From Membranipora membranacea (Eukaryota > Bryozoa > Gymnolaemata > Cheilostomatida > Membraniporidae): DNA of 64,000 nt. Location of the stretch: the NCBI GenBank assembly GCA_914767715.1, contig OU612065.1, forward strand, positions 4,898,001 to 4,962,000, read 5' to 3'. Under the pieces are notes generated by a model. The model saw only the letters and a list, made by a program, of their open reading frames with translations, was not told where the DNA came from and ran no database searches. Positions 24,286-38,373 of the stretch are shown here, one piece after another. A program made the position numbers and the translations under genes. Every line of letters starts with the position of its first letter. Position 1 is the first letter of the stretch.

Positions 24286-27200
24286 ATGCCTGGCAGCACC
24301 ATGTATGTACAGCACCAGTATCAGCACCACTCCAGTTACACTAATTACTCATATCATGATGACTCATCTGTCAACTCATCCTCTTATGTACACCACACAA
24401 GCAGTGCTGGTAATGATATGATCTCCGGACCTGCTGGAGGCGAGCAGAATGAATCAGCCAACAGCATCCTACAGTCCGTCAAAGAACAGGAAGCTCAGTT
24501 TGAAAGACTTACTAAAGAACTAGAGGCTGAACGCCGTAGTGTGGCAAACCAACTAGAACAGGTGGGCGTCTGTACCTGTATACCTGCAGTTTTTGAGAAA
24601 GGGATTTTGATAGAGTCATGAAATATAGGAGGCATAGGGACTGGGTCTGATTCGAAGAAATCTCAGTTGTGTTCTTAGAAGTACTAGCATTGTTGTCGGT
24701 ACATGCAATCAAACCCCTCATTATTTGTCATGCAATCGTGGATATTTCTGAAACCAATGGACGTGTCAAACAATTAAATGGCATGAGAACCTGCATGAGA
24801 GAAATTTGGTGACTCTTCCTTCAGGCTAAATCGATATGCTTTTTAACTTTATTGTGCATCACAGAACGATCATTAATCACTATTAGCCAAGGTTAAAATT
24901 GGAATAAGAATCACCATTTAATACAAGAAACGATTTTCCCTCTCATCAGAATGAGTCATTCTTTATGCCAAGCTGAGTTGGCCAGATCTCAACAGCTGAA
25001 AGTGGTGATTTATCAGACAACTTTCTGCCTGCAATGTCCAATAGTTACTAGAGTTCAGACAGGGTGATTACGAGAGAGCTGATCTGAATTATAGATAAGG
25101 AACCGCTCAAGCCATATCACTCTCACCACTCTTCGCAGTTTTGGTGACTTGCCATCATGTCCACTAAAACCCAAAAAATAATTTAAATCATGAGTGGCAA
25201 AGTACCATTTCAAAGCAGTCAAGGAAGTCTTTGAACTACCTGGCATGCCCCAGCACCTAGAGAAGTTCACCGTTATATGATATAATGTATTTGACTTGAC
25301 AGTGTAAGGTTGGGAGCCAGTCTGGGAGTATGCGAAGTCTGAACTCATCAGCTCTGGATAATCACAGCTTCGGGCCGTTTGGTCAGGCAAAGAACGATAA
25401 TGATAGCTCACATCTCGTAGACTCCTGTCTGTGAGTATATTAAAATCTTACTTAATTGACCACATATATTAGGCCATTTCCCAAAGCATTTGATGTTCAT
25501 ATATTCTAGCCAAGAAGTTGGTTATTTGTTAGACAATATTATTGCCTTTCCTTGCTTGTCCAAAGCAATTGCACTGAAGGCTCAGAGTAGTTGTGAGTGT
25601 GATTGTCAATTTAGGTGCGTCCTAAATGACATACCTTTGGGTAAAAGGCGAAAATACATTTAGATTGTAGTTTTGAGTTATGCTAAGCTGTCTGAATTCA
25701 AACACTTTCATTTCATTTCCCTCCTTTTATCCGTCAATAGTTCGAATCTTAAGCCACTTTCGATGAATTTGAATACGCTCTTGGTTCATAACTGAAGGCA
25801 GCAGCTAATTTCATCAAAGTCTATTGTCAGCAATCAGTGTGTGGCTAATGACAAATATTGGTACTGTTATGGGCGGGTAACTCCACACCGTAACAAGAGA
25901 ACCCAGTCAGGACGGAGCTGCTATATCGTGTATTATTATTACCTCTCAATAGATTTTTGCCATTGACTGGTCATATTATTTGAGACTATTGTTTGCATGT
26001 TAGTACAAAGCATTCTTTGAAGACCATTTGAATGAATAGCAGTAGTTTGCCAGCTTTGTAAGAAATCATCAATAAAATATATTGTCATTAACTATTGGAG
26101 AAATTTCACCTCTTTGAAAATACATTGTAATTATACAAGCTGCATCATGCCAAAATGCCAAAAAAGAAATAAACACTAATAAGAGTTACTTCAGCGGCGT
26201 TAGTTTTCATTGGCCTATTGGCCTCTCCTTTTTTTAGTATAACTAGTAATAAAGCCTTAGCACTGCACCCACTAATTTTTCAAAGTTAAGCAATAATGAA
26301 TAGAAGGCTAAACATGTTTGTTTTTTAGCATTTACTACAGTTTCATGTTTCTCTGTTTGCAGAAGGGTATTACAAGAGAGAGGCATAATGGAAAGGTAGG
26401 TCTATTAAGTTTTCATTATAAAACTAATGCCAAGGGGCTACAATAGTAAGAATTATTGATATTGACACTGGCATGTGTAGTGTTTGTGATGACATAGATT
26501 CAGCTGCTCCTTTCTCTCTCATCTGTTAACCTGTCACTAACTTTCCACCAGTCAGCTATTGCGAAAAGTCTGGTCTGTAACTGCATTGAAGTACACTGGG
26601 AAATTTTTGCGGGTCTAGAAAGGCGTTATATTGGTGCCACAAATTCGAGGGCCTGATGCGATTTGTATAGCCATACAAAACACCTGTATAACTTTTTCAC
26701 TGCTATAAGTTTTATTTAGAAGACACCGGCTTCATAAAGGAGTGATTCAACTTCTAGGTTAAGGCTGTAATGGTACTAAAGTTTTACGTTTATAGTTCTT
26801 GTATAGATCTTGGCGCATATTTCTTGTACATTGACACAACAACAGATTGTTTTAATCTCTCGTACAAACATCAGTTACCTAGTCCTATCTGCTCTAACAT
26901 GAGCTCATGTTTGTCTAGTGATTGTGTAGTGTGTTAGTATAATATCTGATGAAAACTGATGATGATTGAGGATATCAAAACTCACACCATTGTTCTATTC
27001 TACTCCGTTTTCACACTATTGGTATCTTGGAATGGCTGCAGTTTTCTTATCAGTGAAATCAAATTCCTACATCACAATAAAAATGATACCACTTGCATGT
27101 TTATAATCGGTCTCCAAGGCCTTTGATGATCATACCATCCTACTCTTGAGCTGTGACAAATATAACACCTTAAAAAGATCCGTCGTATCCTGCACCAACA

Positions 27201-30200
27201 CCACCAAAACAATTGACATGTTTTGTGGGTAACTCTCTAAATGTCTCAACCACAGCATCTAGCGCTGATCATCAGTATAAACCAGGGAGTTTTTATGTTA
27301 TAGTGATGAGATGGTTAGAGGAGGTAAATCAGTAGCGTTTGACACGAGACAGAGCAGCGATACTCAGAGTCAGCAGAGTCAGCAATTCTTCTATAACGGA
27401 TATAGTGATAGAAATACCGCCTCTCCACATTCCTCTCAAAATAGCTACCGCCAACCTGAGGTAATGTTATAAATCTAGTATGCTCATATCACTCTATGTA
27501 ATCGTGCAAAAAACATTTTATTTACCTCATTGTGTATCGTGATGTCCAACACACTAATGTCTGATAACCAATGAAAAATTTTCTGGATTCACAGTGCTGA
27601 CTGTTTTTTTACAGATTTTAAGCACTTAAGAATCGTCCATATCATCAAGAATGTCCTTCTAACAGAAGTTGATGTGAAATCTTATCTCATAGGTGTATGG
27701 GAATGTTGTTGAACACGCTGTATTTTCACACAACAAGCTAATGAGATCCTTATCACGAAATGAATCAACTTTGTCTCGCTGTACACATTCAACAATATCC
27801 TAATGTTTGTATGTGCTATGACTCTGCTCGGCTTCTTTTTGGGACAATGGGGTAGCGCTGACTGTCTTCGGGGATTAGATATCAGCGGTGTAAATCTCAC
27901 TCCTCTAAAAGGGTGGGTTACTTATAACTCGTTATGTTTGTAGGGTAACGGTATGAGTAGATCACTGGCTAACTATTCTTTGAATGCTGCTGCAAACAAT
28001 TACTCATCGTTCCCACAAGCGGACAATCAGCCGAGGAAAGTGGATGACTACAGAGATTATCGACAGCCTCCCGGACCTCCCCTACCACCTCATCCTCAGC
28101 AGCACGAACTCAGGTATTTACACAATGTGAAATATCGATATATTGGTGAAATGGTACCTTTAGATGGTGCACATCTTACCTTACTTTTTTGCTGTTAACA
28201 GCTTATACAAGGGCTCTAGGGTTCACTTTATTTCAATTTTAATATAGGATAACTTACGATAACAAACAATGGCACAAGCATGTCCTAATGCGATTGGTCA
28301 TAAGCCCACATCATAGAAACTTAAGGTTTTACTGTTTTACTGGTTACTGTTTAGTGATGGAGATTATGTCGACTCAACAACAGCCGCTGATTATATGAAT
28401 AACTACGGAGATTATCAGGATCATCAAGAGTTATCAGCACCTCCCTCCACATCAAACTACCCGTCAGGTTACCAGCCTGGTCAGCAGAACGGTGATAACT
28501 ACATGTACCAGAATGGTGAGGGTAGTGTGACCGAGGGAGACTATAACTCTCAGCAGAACCAGGACAGTTACAGGCTGAATACAGGGAACAATCCCTCGGA
28601 TCAGGACAGTTATCGACAGCAGACAGAGGACACAACTTTGAGACACGAGGACAGGACAGCGAGTTATCGGCAGGACACAGAGAGGCAGCCTGACCTGTAC
28701 GCCTCTAATCACAGCCAGAGAGCCAGCCGAGAGCAGCTACAGGCTAGCAGGGAGCAGCTGAGGGCCAGCAAAGATCAGCTACAGAGTGAGGGGTATGATA
28801 TAATGCGATCAAACGGCGATCCGCTGTTGGGCAGCAGAAACCAGTTGGATAGACAGAAAAACCTTGGCAGCAATCCTAACTTTCAGGACGGTGGATTTTA
28901 CTCTGATCAAGGAATCAAACCACAACCTCAAGAAAATAGCAGGTAAACTTGCATTATTTATTATTAGCTTTATATGATCTGTTTGAGTCAAATTCTAATT
29001 CACTTCAGTCATGTCTTTAGTTCTTTGATCAAAGCCAATATTCCGCATCAAACCCTGATAACATGCGCATTTATATGATTTTTAGGCCTGATGGATATAC
29101 AGGACCAAATCAGAACGGTAGCCGAGGAAATCTGTATGGTGAAAATAACGGACTATCAGGTAAGGTCCTAACAATCTGCTGTTTTAATTTTGTTTAAACA
29201 AAATTAAGCCTGCCAGAGTCTTTTGATAGTAATTCAATTTTTGTACCTACCCCACATGTTGGTATGGCATGATGATGGAAGGGTGGGTGATAGAAACTTA
29301 GCCGTCAAGTTCAGACTGTAATTAATACTATATTGTTGTGTTTCCTATTATAAATGACCTGATCGATCAACCTGACATTATAATTATTTTGAAGCATATA
29401 TCTTGTGGTGCTGTCATGTCCCAGACAAGCGCTTTGCCAGCACATATAGATCTAAATTGTTGATTACTCTTGTGTCGTTCACCCGGGAATATTATTGTGT
29501 ACAGATAATCGCATTCTTCAGACTGCTGCACTGGATACCCACTTTCTTTGTGTCATCTGGGGTTACAAATGGTCAAAGTAGTCGTGCAACGCTTTCTAAG
29601 ATAGCTCATTACAGTGTTAAAAATGCCAAGAAATGTGTCAATGGTTATTTACTGAGCATGGATATAAGTTTTAAAATCTAATTATGGTATTGGCGATTAG
29701 AGTCTTTGTAGATATGGACTTTTGGATGGTGGGTGTTAGTTATGTTGTTTTTGTTTGTACAGCCTCGAGCGACCCAAGCTCTCGATGAGTTGTCTAATAA
29801 TGATGGCTAACTGAAGGATAGGACTTTGAGCAGCTGGGGAATGCCTACATTTTGTTTGCTACCCCTATTGTCGCAAAACTTTTGTAGCCTGTCGACATTG
29901 ACCTTCTCGCCTCTCCTCAATCAGCATTCAACAACTCATTTGACATTGAAAGTATTCCTTTATATTTCATCCTTACAAACTCTCATTAACTGTGATATTA
30001 ATCCCTTAATTAGCAATTAGAGTGGGTAATCTCATGATATGTCAAAGACAGGAAACTCATAATCACCTATGAATTACAGTTGAATGAACTGACACGAAAT
30101 GGTGATACCATGTAAAGGATCACATAAAACTCCCACCAATTGCAGACTGTGTACAAGCTCACTAATTCATGACTTGTCAAGATTTAGCAAAAGGCGCCTA

Positions 30201-33200
30201 ATAATTATACTCACTTTTTGTAAGAAATTCGGCCACCTTATACATAAGCATGTTTCAGTGGGTAGTTGGATTCGGTTGGATTCATTTGTTTTTTTACTCC
30301 AATCGGCCTACTGGTGAGCTAATACCACATCTGCCTATTGCCACTTTGAATATTTACACAAGACACACTTGTTCCAAAAATCTAATTAACTGAAAAATCA
30401 CTTCTCAATTGTTCTATTCCATACTACAGCACTTGATGCCTAGCTTGAGGGCAACATAGCCTCAGCTCCGCACTCTCCTCCGCCCCGTCGAACAGTGACA
30501 GGTACTGATCTTAATCTAACAGTAGGAGGTGCTGTTATATCAGTTAAATCTCAGTCTGCTCTCTTATATCCTCTCAGTAATGAGTACATCAGGCCAATGT
30601 TTACAGGATGTGCTTCTGTATCTGTCAGCTGATTACTCAGTTAGGGTCTCTGTAGCCCCTCAAACCCCATCTATTTATAGCGTGAGCTTCGTACTGTACA
30701 GTATACTTAGCAAGTCGTCCTCAGCCGTGTATCTCTAACTGGTTGCTCTGAGTCTGTTTTTGGAGGTTCAATAAACAGGCCATGGACTATCGGCCTGTTG
30801 GTGGCTCTCATCAGATTTGTATAAGGAAATATAACTACAGTTATTATATGCTGATTGACGCTGAGGAGGATCCTCCGATCTTATCTTATCCTTACTGTCC
30901 GAATTATCCCCCTCTTCTCTCATCTACTCTACACGAGGACCTTCATATTCAGCCTCAGCTGTCATCTACCCTGCTCAGCGATAGACCGGATTGTCGTGTT
31001 TATGATCAGATAGATCCTCACTGTTCTGTTGTTTACTCTGAGAAATGCTGGTATTATGGAAGATACGCAACTAGCAGGCCAGTCTACCCTGGTCGTAGCT
31101 CAAATAGGGCAGTCAGATTTGATGACCGTAAGTTAGTGGTGAATTGATTGTGAAACTTAAGGTTTTCTTCTGATTCCTCATTATCATCCAGAAAGATAGA
31201 TGTCTTTTCCTGCATGCTTATCTGACCTCTAACCTCTAGGCTTTATTGGTGGAGTCTATCCCGGGGACTGGTAGACCCAGGCTTAGCTGTCTGCTGCCCC
31301 TCCTAGCAATCAGCTATGGGTTAGATATGGAATGTAATTGGGCTAATTACATTATTCACTATGTGCATGAGAGTATTGATACTGATGTAAATGTTGATGG
31401 CTCATGCTCATACTACCACTATTTTACAATTTTCACTTTTTTATTAGATTCGTATAATGGTGGGAGACAACCTTCCTTCAGTGAGCAGCCACCGCTTGAC
31501 AGCCATCCTATGCTTGCAGATCCAGGATTACTGTATGGCAGCCGACAGTCTCTGGATAGCCGACCCGAAGCTGATCAGAAATGGCGGCCTCCCGACCTAC
31601 CAGAAGTTATAGAATACCTCAGCCATCCTAACGATGCCATCAAAGCCAACGCTGCTGCATATCTCCAACATTTGTGTTACGGCAACAACGAAGTCAAATC
31701 CAGAACTAGGTATAGTAATACGTATTCACTACTTAAGCACAATAAAATACAGGCATGTTGTGACTCTGGGTCAGGATACAAGCTTTGCTGATGAATGTTG
31801 TTCATATTGGAGTTTTCTATCCTATATACACAAATATGAAGTATCTACGATATTAGTTTTTCTTTTGAAACTGTCAACTTTGCAATGTCTACTGGCTATG
31901 CTGATAATGCTTAATGACTGTGGTTATATCTGACACAAGCTTTTCTTTTATACTCAGATCTCTACAAGGTATTCCTCCCCTGGTTGACTTGTTACATAAC
32001 GACATACCGGAGGTACATCGTAACTCTCTGGGTGCATTACTCAATCTCTCACGGGGTTACGAGAATGATGACAATAAGAGAGCTATAAAGAGCTGTGGTG
32101 GTATAGAATCTCTCTCTACACTCCTGGAGAGGTCCAGAGATCACGACGTCAGGGAACTCATCACTGGGATACTCTGGAATATGAGCTCACTCGGGGTAAG
32201 CAGCCAAGATTTAGCGCAAAATTTATTCTATTTGTTCTGATCAAACCCTTGGATTGCCATAAATACCACTCATTGGGCCCTTCGAATATCTGTGTACAAC
32301 ATTCTAATGGTTATTTACAGGAATTAAAGAAGCCAGTAATAGTGTCAGCGTTGAACCCTCTGGTGAGGTCGGTCATATTACCTTCAGCAGGTATGAGTAA
32401 TAATCGGCAGCATTATGCCGGTGACAATGATAGAATCAGCTGGTCTACTGAGTTCAGGAATGCCACTGGAGTTCTCAGGTTGGTTCAAGCAGACTGTGGA
32501 TTGACTTGGTACAGGAAATCTGCATAGCATCTGAAGCAATAGGGACTTATAAGTTTGTGATTTTTCTCTTAATCTTTCTGTCTTAATGCCTATAATCGTG
32601 CAAAAACAATAAGAAAACTTCAAATTCATACAAATAATATCATCGGACACTTTTCATGCCAATTCGGAGAACCATAATAGCAACTGCGCTTATCATTTAT
32701 AAAAGTTATAAAAGTCTGTTGTGATTGACATAGATGAATAACATCTGCCAACGTTCTTACTCATGCTGAGAAATAAATTTTTATTTCAGGAATGTCAGCT
32801 CCGACGGTCCGTATGCAAGAAAGCAACTTAGAGAATGCGATAGTCTCATAGAAGCCTTGCTCAGAGTCACCCATCATGTGCTCAACAAACAGGAAAAGGG
32901 TAAGGATTGTTTTGATGAAGCTTATGAACCACGAAAGTTCCTGCTCAAGTTTATAGTAACAAGTGGTGATGAATATGTTGGAATCCTGCATATAGTAATT
33001 GAAATTTAAATGTATTCATTAGAAAGTAAATGATTATCACCATTTATCTGGGTTCGGAAAATTATTTCATTAAATTCTACTCCTACATAAAATTGGACTA
33101 TCTTTCTTGAATACTCATTATCTCTTAGTTATTAATACTCCAGCAACCTGGATAATTGTTCTTTGTGAGTAGAATGTTACTAAAATATAATCATATTAAA

Positions 33201-36200
33201 AGTGGATCTGTTTACTACACATTATCTCCTTGCTGCAAGATTCTGTAATTAAAAGTATTGAGATAAATTAGTTTATACTGGACTGGACTGTAATAAATTT
33301 GTTTATGTCATACAGATAATAAGCCTGTTGAGAATGTTGTATGTACATTACGTAATCTCTCATTTCGACTCATGGAGGTAGACTACCCAGACTATTATGA
33401 TAAAAAAGCCAAAGAATTACAACAACCCACCAAGCAGCAGGCCAAACCAAACTTCAAGGATAATTCAATACTTGGGTGTTTTGGCTCAAAAACATCTAAG
33501 GAACAGCCAAAGAATATTAACCAATACCCGTGGTAAGTTATAATCTCTCAACCAATTATCGGATAACTTTTCACAGAAATTCTGAGCTGTATTATGTTTT
33601 TTACTTGCCGAGTCAGTAAAGAGGGATGAGGCACACACAACCTACAGAATCTATCTTTCTATTTGTTGCCACTGGAATGTTGATCTGTACCAAGCAAAAG
33701 TATTTAGATAGTATATTAATACATGTATATTAATTAATAGATAGTATATTGAAATGTAACATCAAAACTGAACCACTGCTCTTGATCCTATTTGATCATT
33801 GCATCCGTTAGTTAAAGTGGTATAAGCTACCTAAAATAATAGGTATAAATAAAAACTCAATTCGTTTCACCTCCGGATATTTGTTTATCTAAGTTTGTAT
33901 ACCCGTAATGACCTGCTTTTTTTTACAGCCGGACCCCAGTTGGTAAGCGTATCGGAGAACAATTATGGCAGCCTGAGTTGGTAGAGATGTATCTCCCTCT
34001 ACTATCAGATTGCTCAAATACAGACACATTAGAGGCAGCTATAGGAGCTGTACAGAATCTAACAGCCTGTGAATGGCAACCATCTGCACAGTTCAGAGAA
34101 CAGGTGTGTTTTGTTTGTTGTTATTATCTTTTGCATGATCTGTTTGATGTCTGTGATACAAGCTCAAATAGTGAGGTAATAAAGTGAGAATGCAGATTGA
34201 CAGTGCTGAATCTGGTATTTATGTTTTGCATGAATTTTTTATTTTTAGATGCGTAAGATGAGAGGATTACCTACCATAGTAGAGTTACTTGGCTTGGAAG
34301 AAGCAGATAATGTGGTGTGTGGAGCAGCAATCGCTCTCAGAAATCTGGCTCTGGACAACAGCAATAAAGTACTCATCGGTGAGTTACTTATAGCAATGCC
34401 TTGTTTTGACTTTGAGTCTCGTTATAACCTTGATGCCTGATTGTAAAATTACTTTTTGTACAAAGTTACGAAGCAAGAGGTTAGGTTGACAAGGTACCCA
34501 CTAATCACCATAATATATACTCTATATACGCAGGTAAATACGCTATACAGCAGCTGGTGATGAAGTTACCGCGAGCTGATGGTAATCACAGTGATCACAG
34601 TCGTGCCTCCGAGGAGACTGTGCGCGCTGTACTCGCTACATTACATGAGGTATTCAAAGACAGGGATGCTGATAGCTGTGAACACGCCAGGTAATTATCA
34701 ACACACGAGGTTTGAATAAATGCCTGCCTGCAAAATTGATACATTTCTATGAATGTTTTATCTTGTTGAATATTATATCTCTTTCCACATTTCGTTTTAG
34801 CACATTGGTCAATGACAGCGATGGGCTGCAGAGAATTTTACATATAGCTAAGAGCCGTAAAAAGTACATGGCTAAGACGTTGCGGAGTGCCCATCAGCTT
34901 CTTACTGCACTCTGGAGGTTCACATCTCTCAGGGATACATACAGAAACAAAGGCTACAAAGAATCAGACTTCCTCTCTAAAACTATGATGCCCAGGTGAG
35001 GAAAATAATAACTACGATCAACGTAAAGGGAGCAGACTGACGGATTGTATTTCCCTCTATCTTCCAGTGAGATTTTGTAGCAAACATCTACGATTTTCTG
35101 TGTTGGCATATAAACAATTCCACTCCCTGGTCTGTGGAATTGTGTCTTCGCGGAGATAGTGAGCACAACTTCCCTTTTAGCGCAACCTGTTAATAATGGC
35201 AATAATGCCTGTATTGCAGGTCAGGAGGAGCTAACACTGGTACAATGAGTGTTACTAGTACCCTTACACGGCCTCGCAGTGAGCTGCCTAGTAATACTAA
35301 CACCATAGCCAGGAGTAATGTAGCATTTAGAGATGATCGATCAGATGAAAAGCCCTTGGATACCAATGGCGGATACCCAACGTTTTCATCCAACAATGGA
35401 ACACTTCCAATCCGTCAATCAGCATATCCATCCCAGGTAAGTGATTGTCCTTAGTACCGTTTCAAACATCTAAGTACAATGTTGTACATTTCATACCATT
35501 AATCTCCTGTATAGTAACCACCTAGACAAAACCTCTAGAAAGTATTCAGCACCACTTACTCAAAGTGTTGTTGAGTCAGTTGGCAAATCACTTGCAGATG
35601 CGGAAGATTTTCTTTTCTTGATACAAAATACTGTCACCTTTGTGCTTATTAAACTATAAAGATTTTGCTGTCCTGTGAATGTGAATGTGAATGTGAGGCA
35701 GATGTCCGCGTGTAACTGTATGATGTTGCTGTTGTCTTCCCAGTATTTTTCAACATAGCTGTGACTAACATTTAAATTAGTTTATGACATGAGTCTTTGG
35801 TGTCGAAAGCCTTAAACCGCCCAAATTTCTTTGCATGTATTCCTTCCTTGTGGATATACCAAAGGTTGCTAAATATGAGAATGTTTATATGCTGTACCCA
35901 ATGATTGGTCAACAAAGGAGCTTGTTATAAATGTGAGAATGATAGCTTGTGGGACCATATTACAAGTTATACCACCACCACCTTCAGTTTTGTAAACCTA
36001 TTACCCGGAGAACAGTAGTACTTGTAACCTATATCACCAGGTGCTGGGCCTAATCTCTTAATATCCACCTTTTTAGCAGGAGGACCAACTATTTCAACAA
36101 CCCGCTAATTCCTACAATAATCCCATAGCCAACAATTATGGTGGGTCTTACCGGTATCAGGATGGAGGCTCTTACTCTCAGCATGCTGCACCCGAGAATT

Positions 36201-37429
36201 TCAACTACCCGTCTCAGGGTAGTAATGGTTCATATCGTCAGCCTTCTTATCGTCAGCAATCCTCATATGACCCTAATTACCCTTCTGGTCAAACCTACCC
36301 TAATGACCAGCATGCTGGAGAGCAGTATCTAGGAGAACAATTTCCCAATGATCGTGTTAATATGGACCATTACTCAAACCATCCTCTCAACCACAGCTCA
36401 CACAACATCAGCCAATCAAGAGAAGGCCTTATACCGGTAAAGCCTCTTTAATATTGTCTACCCCGTTGTTGTTGCAAGTTATTGTTGTTGCCATCAAGCC
36501 TCACATATAAATTATGAATAAGTTTGTAAAATAAGTTTTTTAAGAGTCAATATCTCAGTGACTCCTATTGCTATTCGGAGGGATACATTGTGCATCACGT
36601 TGATCATTCTCTTCGATTATACAAGGGGTTTGTCTTTGCACTGTGGCGGCCGAATCAATTCAAATAATGAATTAATCTGAAAATTTCACTCAACCTCCAT
36701 GTTAAAGGGCAACCAAGGTTTCGCCGCAATGCATTAATGGGTAGCAAATAATGTGCTGGGCAGCATCAGCTTTGTGCATTACGCGATGCAAAACTCAAAG
36801 TAGTTGCTGACTCTAAGCTGGGTAACACTTCAGTTTAGGGGAGGTTCCAAGACTTTGCTGTAACAATAATAGAGCACAGGCTAAATAATAACAGGAACAG
36901 GAAACTGCTATGTGGTATTCTCTTTTAGCTGAGTTTGAGTACCTGATGGAAGAAATGTTTCACAAGAATTCTGGCTGAATAATCATCCGAATTATATTTT
37001 GTCTTTTTCCCCATGCAGAAGGTGCAATCTGCTATTAACCAATGGCCATCAATGAGAAGTTGTTTGAAACCTTGGTTACCCTTTAATGAAGAGGTTTTAT
37101 AAATGCAGAAAAGAAAAGATCTTCATGAGGATCTTTTCTTTGCGGCAGTATCTTGACTGCACAGAAAGACTTATGTCTCGAAGCAGGTTTGCAACAGTAT
37201 GAGTTAATTGTTTTAGAGTGGTGATCAGAATGATGAACAGCAGACAGAGCATATTTACGCCAGAGTGAACAAGAGGAAACCCGGGAATGGTACCAACCAG
37301 TCTTTCCACAATCCCAACTATAACCACACCAACGCCATGAGTATGGAGTCACTAACTGATAGGGGTAATTACTCATATCAATCCCCAGCTCCTGTAGACA
37401 ATAGTAACGGTGTGGATAGTTGGGTCTAA
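24286..37429 (+). CDS. CTNND: Delta-catenin / ARVCF / p120 family armadillo protein
   Basis: A 1299-aa junctional armadillo protein; the family binds the cadherin juxtamembrane tail and modulates Rho GTPases. Exons: 24286-24561, 25303-25430, 26363-26395, 27304-27460, 27944-28113, 28355-28942, 29086-29159, 30460-30501, 31448-31709, 31958-32195, 32321-32478, 32790-32899, 33316-33532, 33929-34103, 34249-34378, 34534-34690, 34801-34995, 35220-35436, 36077-36436, 37217-37429. All junctions are in phase. The N-terminal coiled coil (about 65-92, starting [19 protein letters not shown]) closely matches vertebrate ARVCF and delta-catenin. A long Gln/Ser/Tyr-rich region follows. ARM repeats begin near residue 535 ([11 protein letters not shown]) and run to about 1035, with a Lys-rich loop around the 33316 exon. 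The C-terminus is DSWV, a PDZ ligand. Less certain: the exact acceptor at 25303, and exon 30460-30501, chosen on phase. Confidence 0.93.
29184..29207. repeat. Perfect 24-bp palindrome
   Basis: TTAATTTTGTTT followed directly by its complement, with GTTTAAAC at the centre. It lies in a delta-catenin intron 25 bases past a donor site. No flanking duplication was seen. It is AT-rich, so chance is possible. Confidence 0.4.
37110..37141. repeat. Inverted repeat in the last catenin intron
   Basis: Perfect 12-bp arms AAAGAAAAGATC (37110-37121) and its complement (37130-37141) surround an 8-base loop, about 75 bases before the last-exon acceptor. Confidence 0.45.
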
Positions 37430-38373
37430 GTTGTCAATCCTTAGGACATCTCATCTATATATTTAAAGCACTACCTGTAAATGAGACCTATATGTATCAT
37501 GAATATTACATACTAAAATTTATTTCAATATCATCTTTACTTTACTTACTACATGTATGATTAGACATGTGCATTTCTTTCTCCCGTGTCCTCATCAGGG
37601 TGAAATGATTGCATATATTTAAAGTTTTTGTCCGGTTTTTAAAGTATCATCCAATGATTTTTATTGACTTTTTCAAATGACCAATTCTTTTTCATTTTGT
37701 TTAGAACAATCATTTCTCCAGAATTCCATGTTTTACTTTGTTATATCTCTTTTACATAGAATATAGTTTTTATGTGTACATTTTACTAAAGCACCAATCA
37801 AGTGGTCATTACCCTAGTTCCTCAAAGGATGGAAATCTTGGATATAAAGCACCAGGCTAGTCAGAAATTAAACAACAAGCATTTTGGCTATGTCAACATT
37901 GACAGGGAGGTGGGGTGGAGAGACCAGCACTTATGTATTGATACCTCGTCGTTGGTATGTACCATTATACAAATTATTGACTAATTAAGTTATTTTGGGT
38001 TTCTAGCTAGAATATTGTGTAAAGCATTGGAATGACTAAGGAAAATGTGAGATCACTAGCCTGGTGGTGTATATTGGGGATCCCATCTCTGGGCGTAGAG
38101 ACTATTAAATATGAACTTAATCATGTGTTATTTTGAAACCACAATTTTCATATTCACTTGTGATTTGCGTCATCAAATTAGACTCCCAGAACCAAAGAAC
38201 ATTTCATAAGGATGTCAGAAAGTTTATACATTTTGTAGAATAAAACTGCTAAGTAAGTGACCTTCCACAAGAAAATACAGAGTTTATAAAATAAATAGAT
38301 TGGACTTGACTGTGATGAAAGGGAATGGGTGTACAAAAATGCTGTCAAACACTCATTATCTCTGATGTTCACA
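37430..38373. other. Convergent intergenic region
   Basis: This lies between the stops of delta-catenin (+) and the UPF0598 gene (-) and should contain both 3' UTRs. A plus-strand AATAAA is at 38239-38244. On the minus strand AATAAA occurs near 37523 and 37662. No coding signal is seen. Confidence 0.45.

Noticed and set aside
28351-28712. Minus-strand open frames of 82-94 codons
   Set aside because: They are antisense to the large delta-catenin exon 28355-28942, whose plus-strand frame joins its neighbours in phase.
30782-31147. 121-codon open frame in a delta-catenin intron
   Set aside because: It matches no family, is Tyr/Pro/Ser-rich like random local composition, and its upstream junctions are out of phase with neighbouring exons. 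Only the 45-base end was kept as a possible cassette exon.
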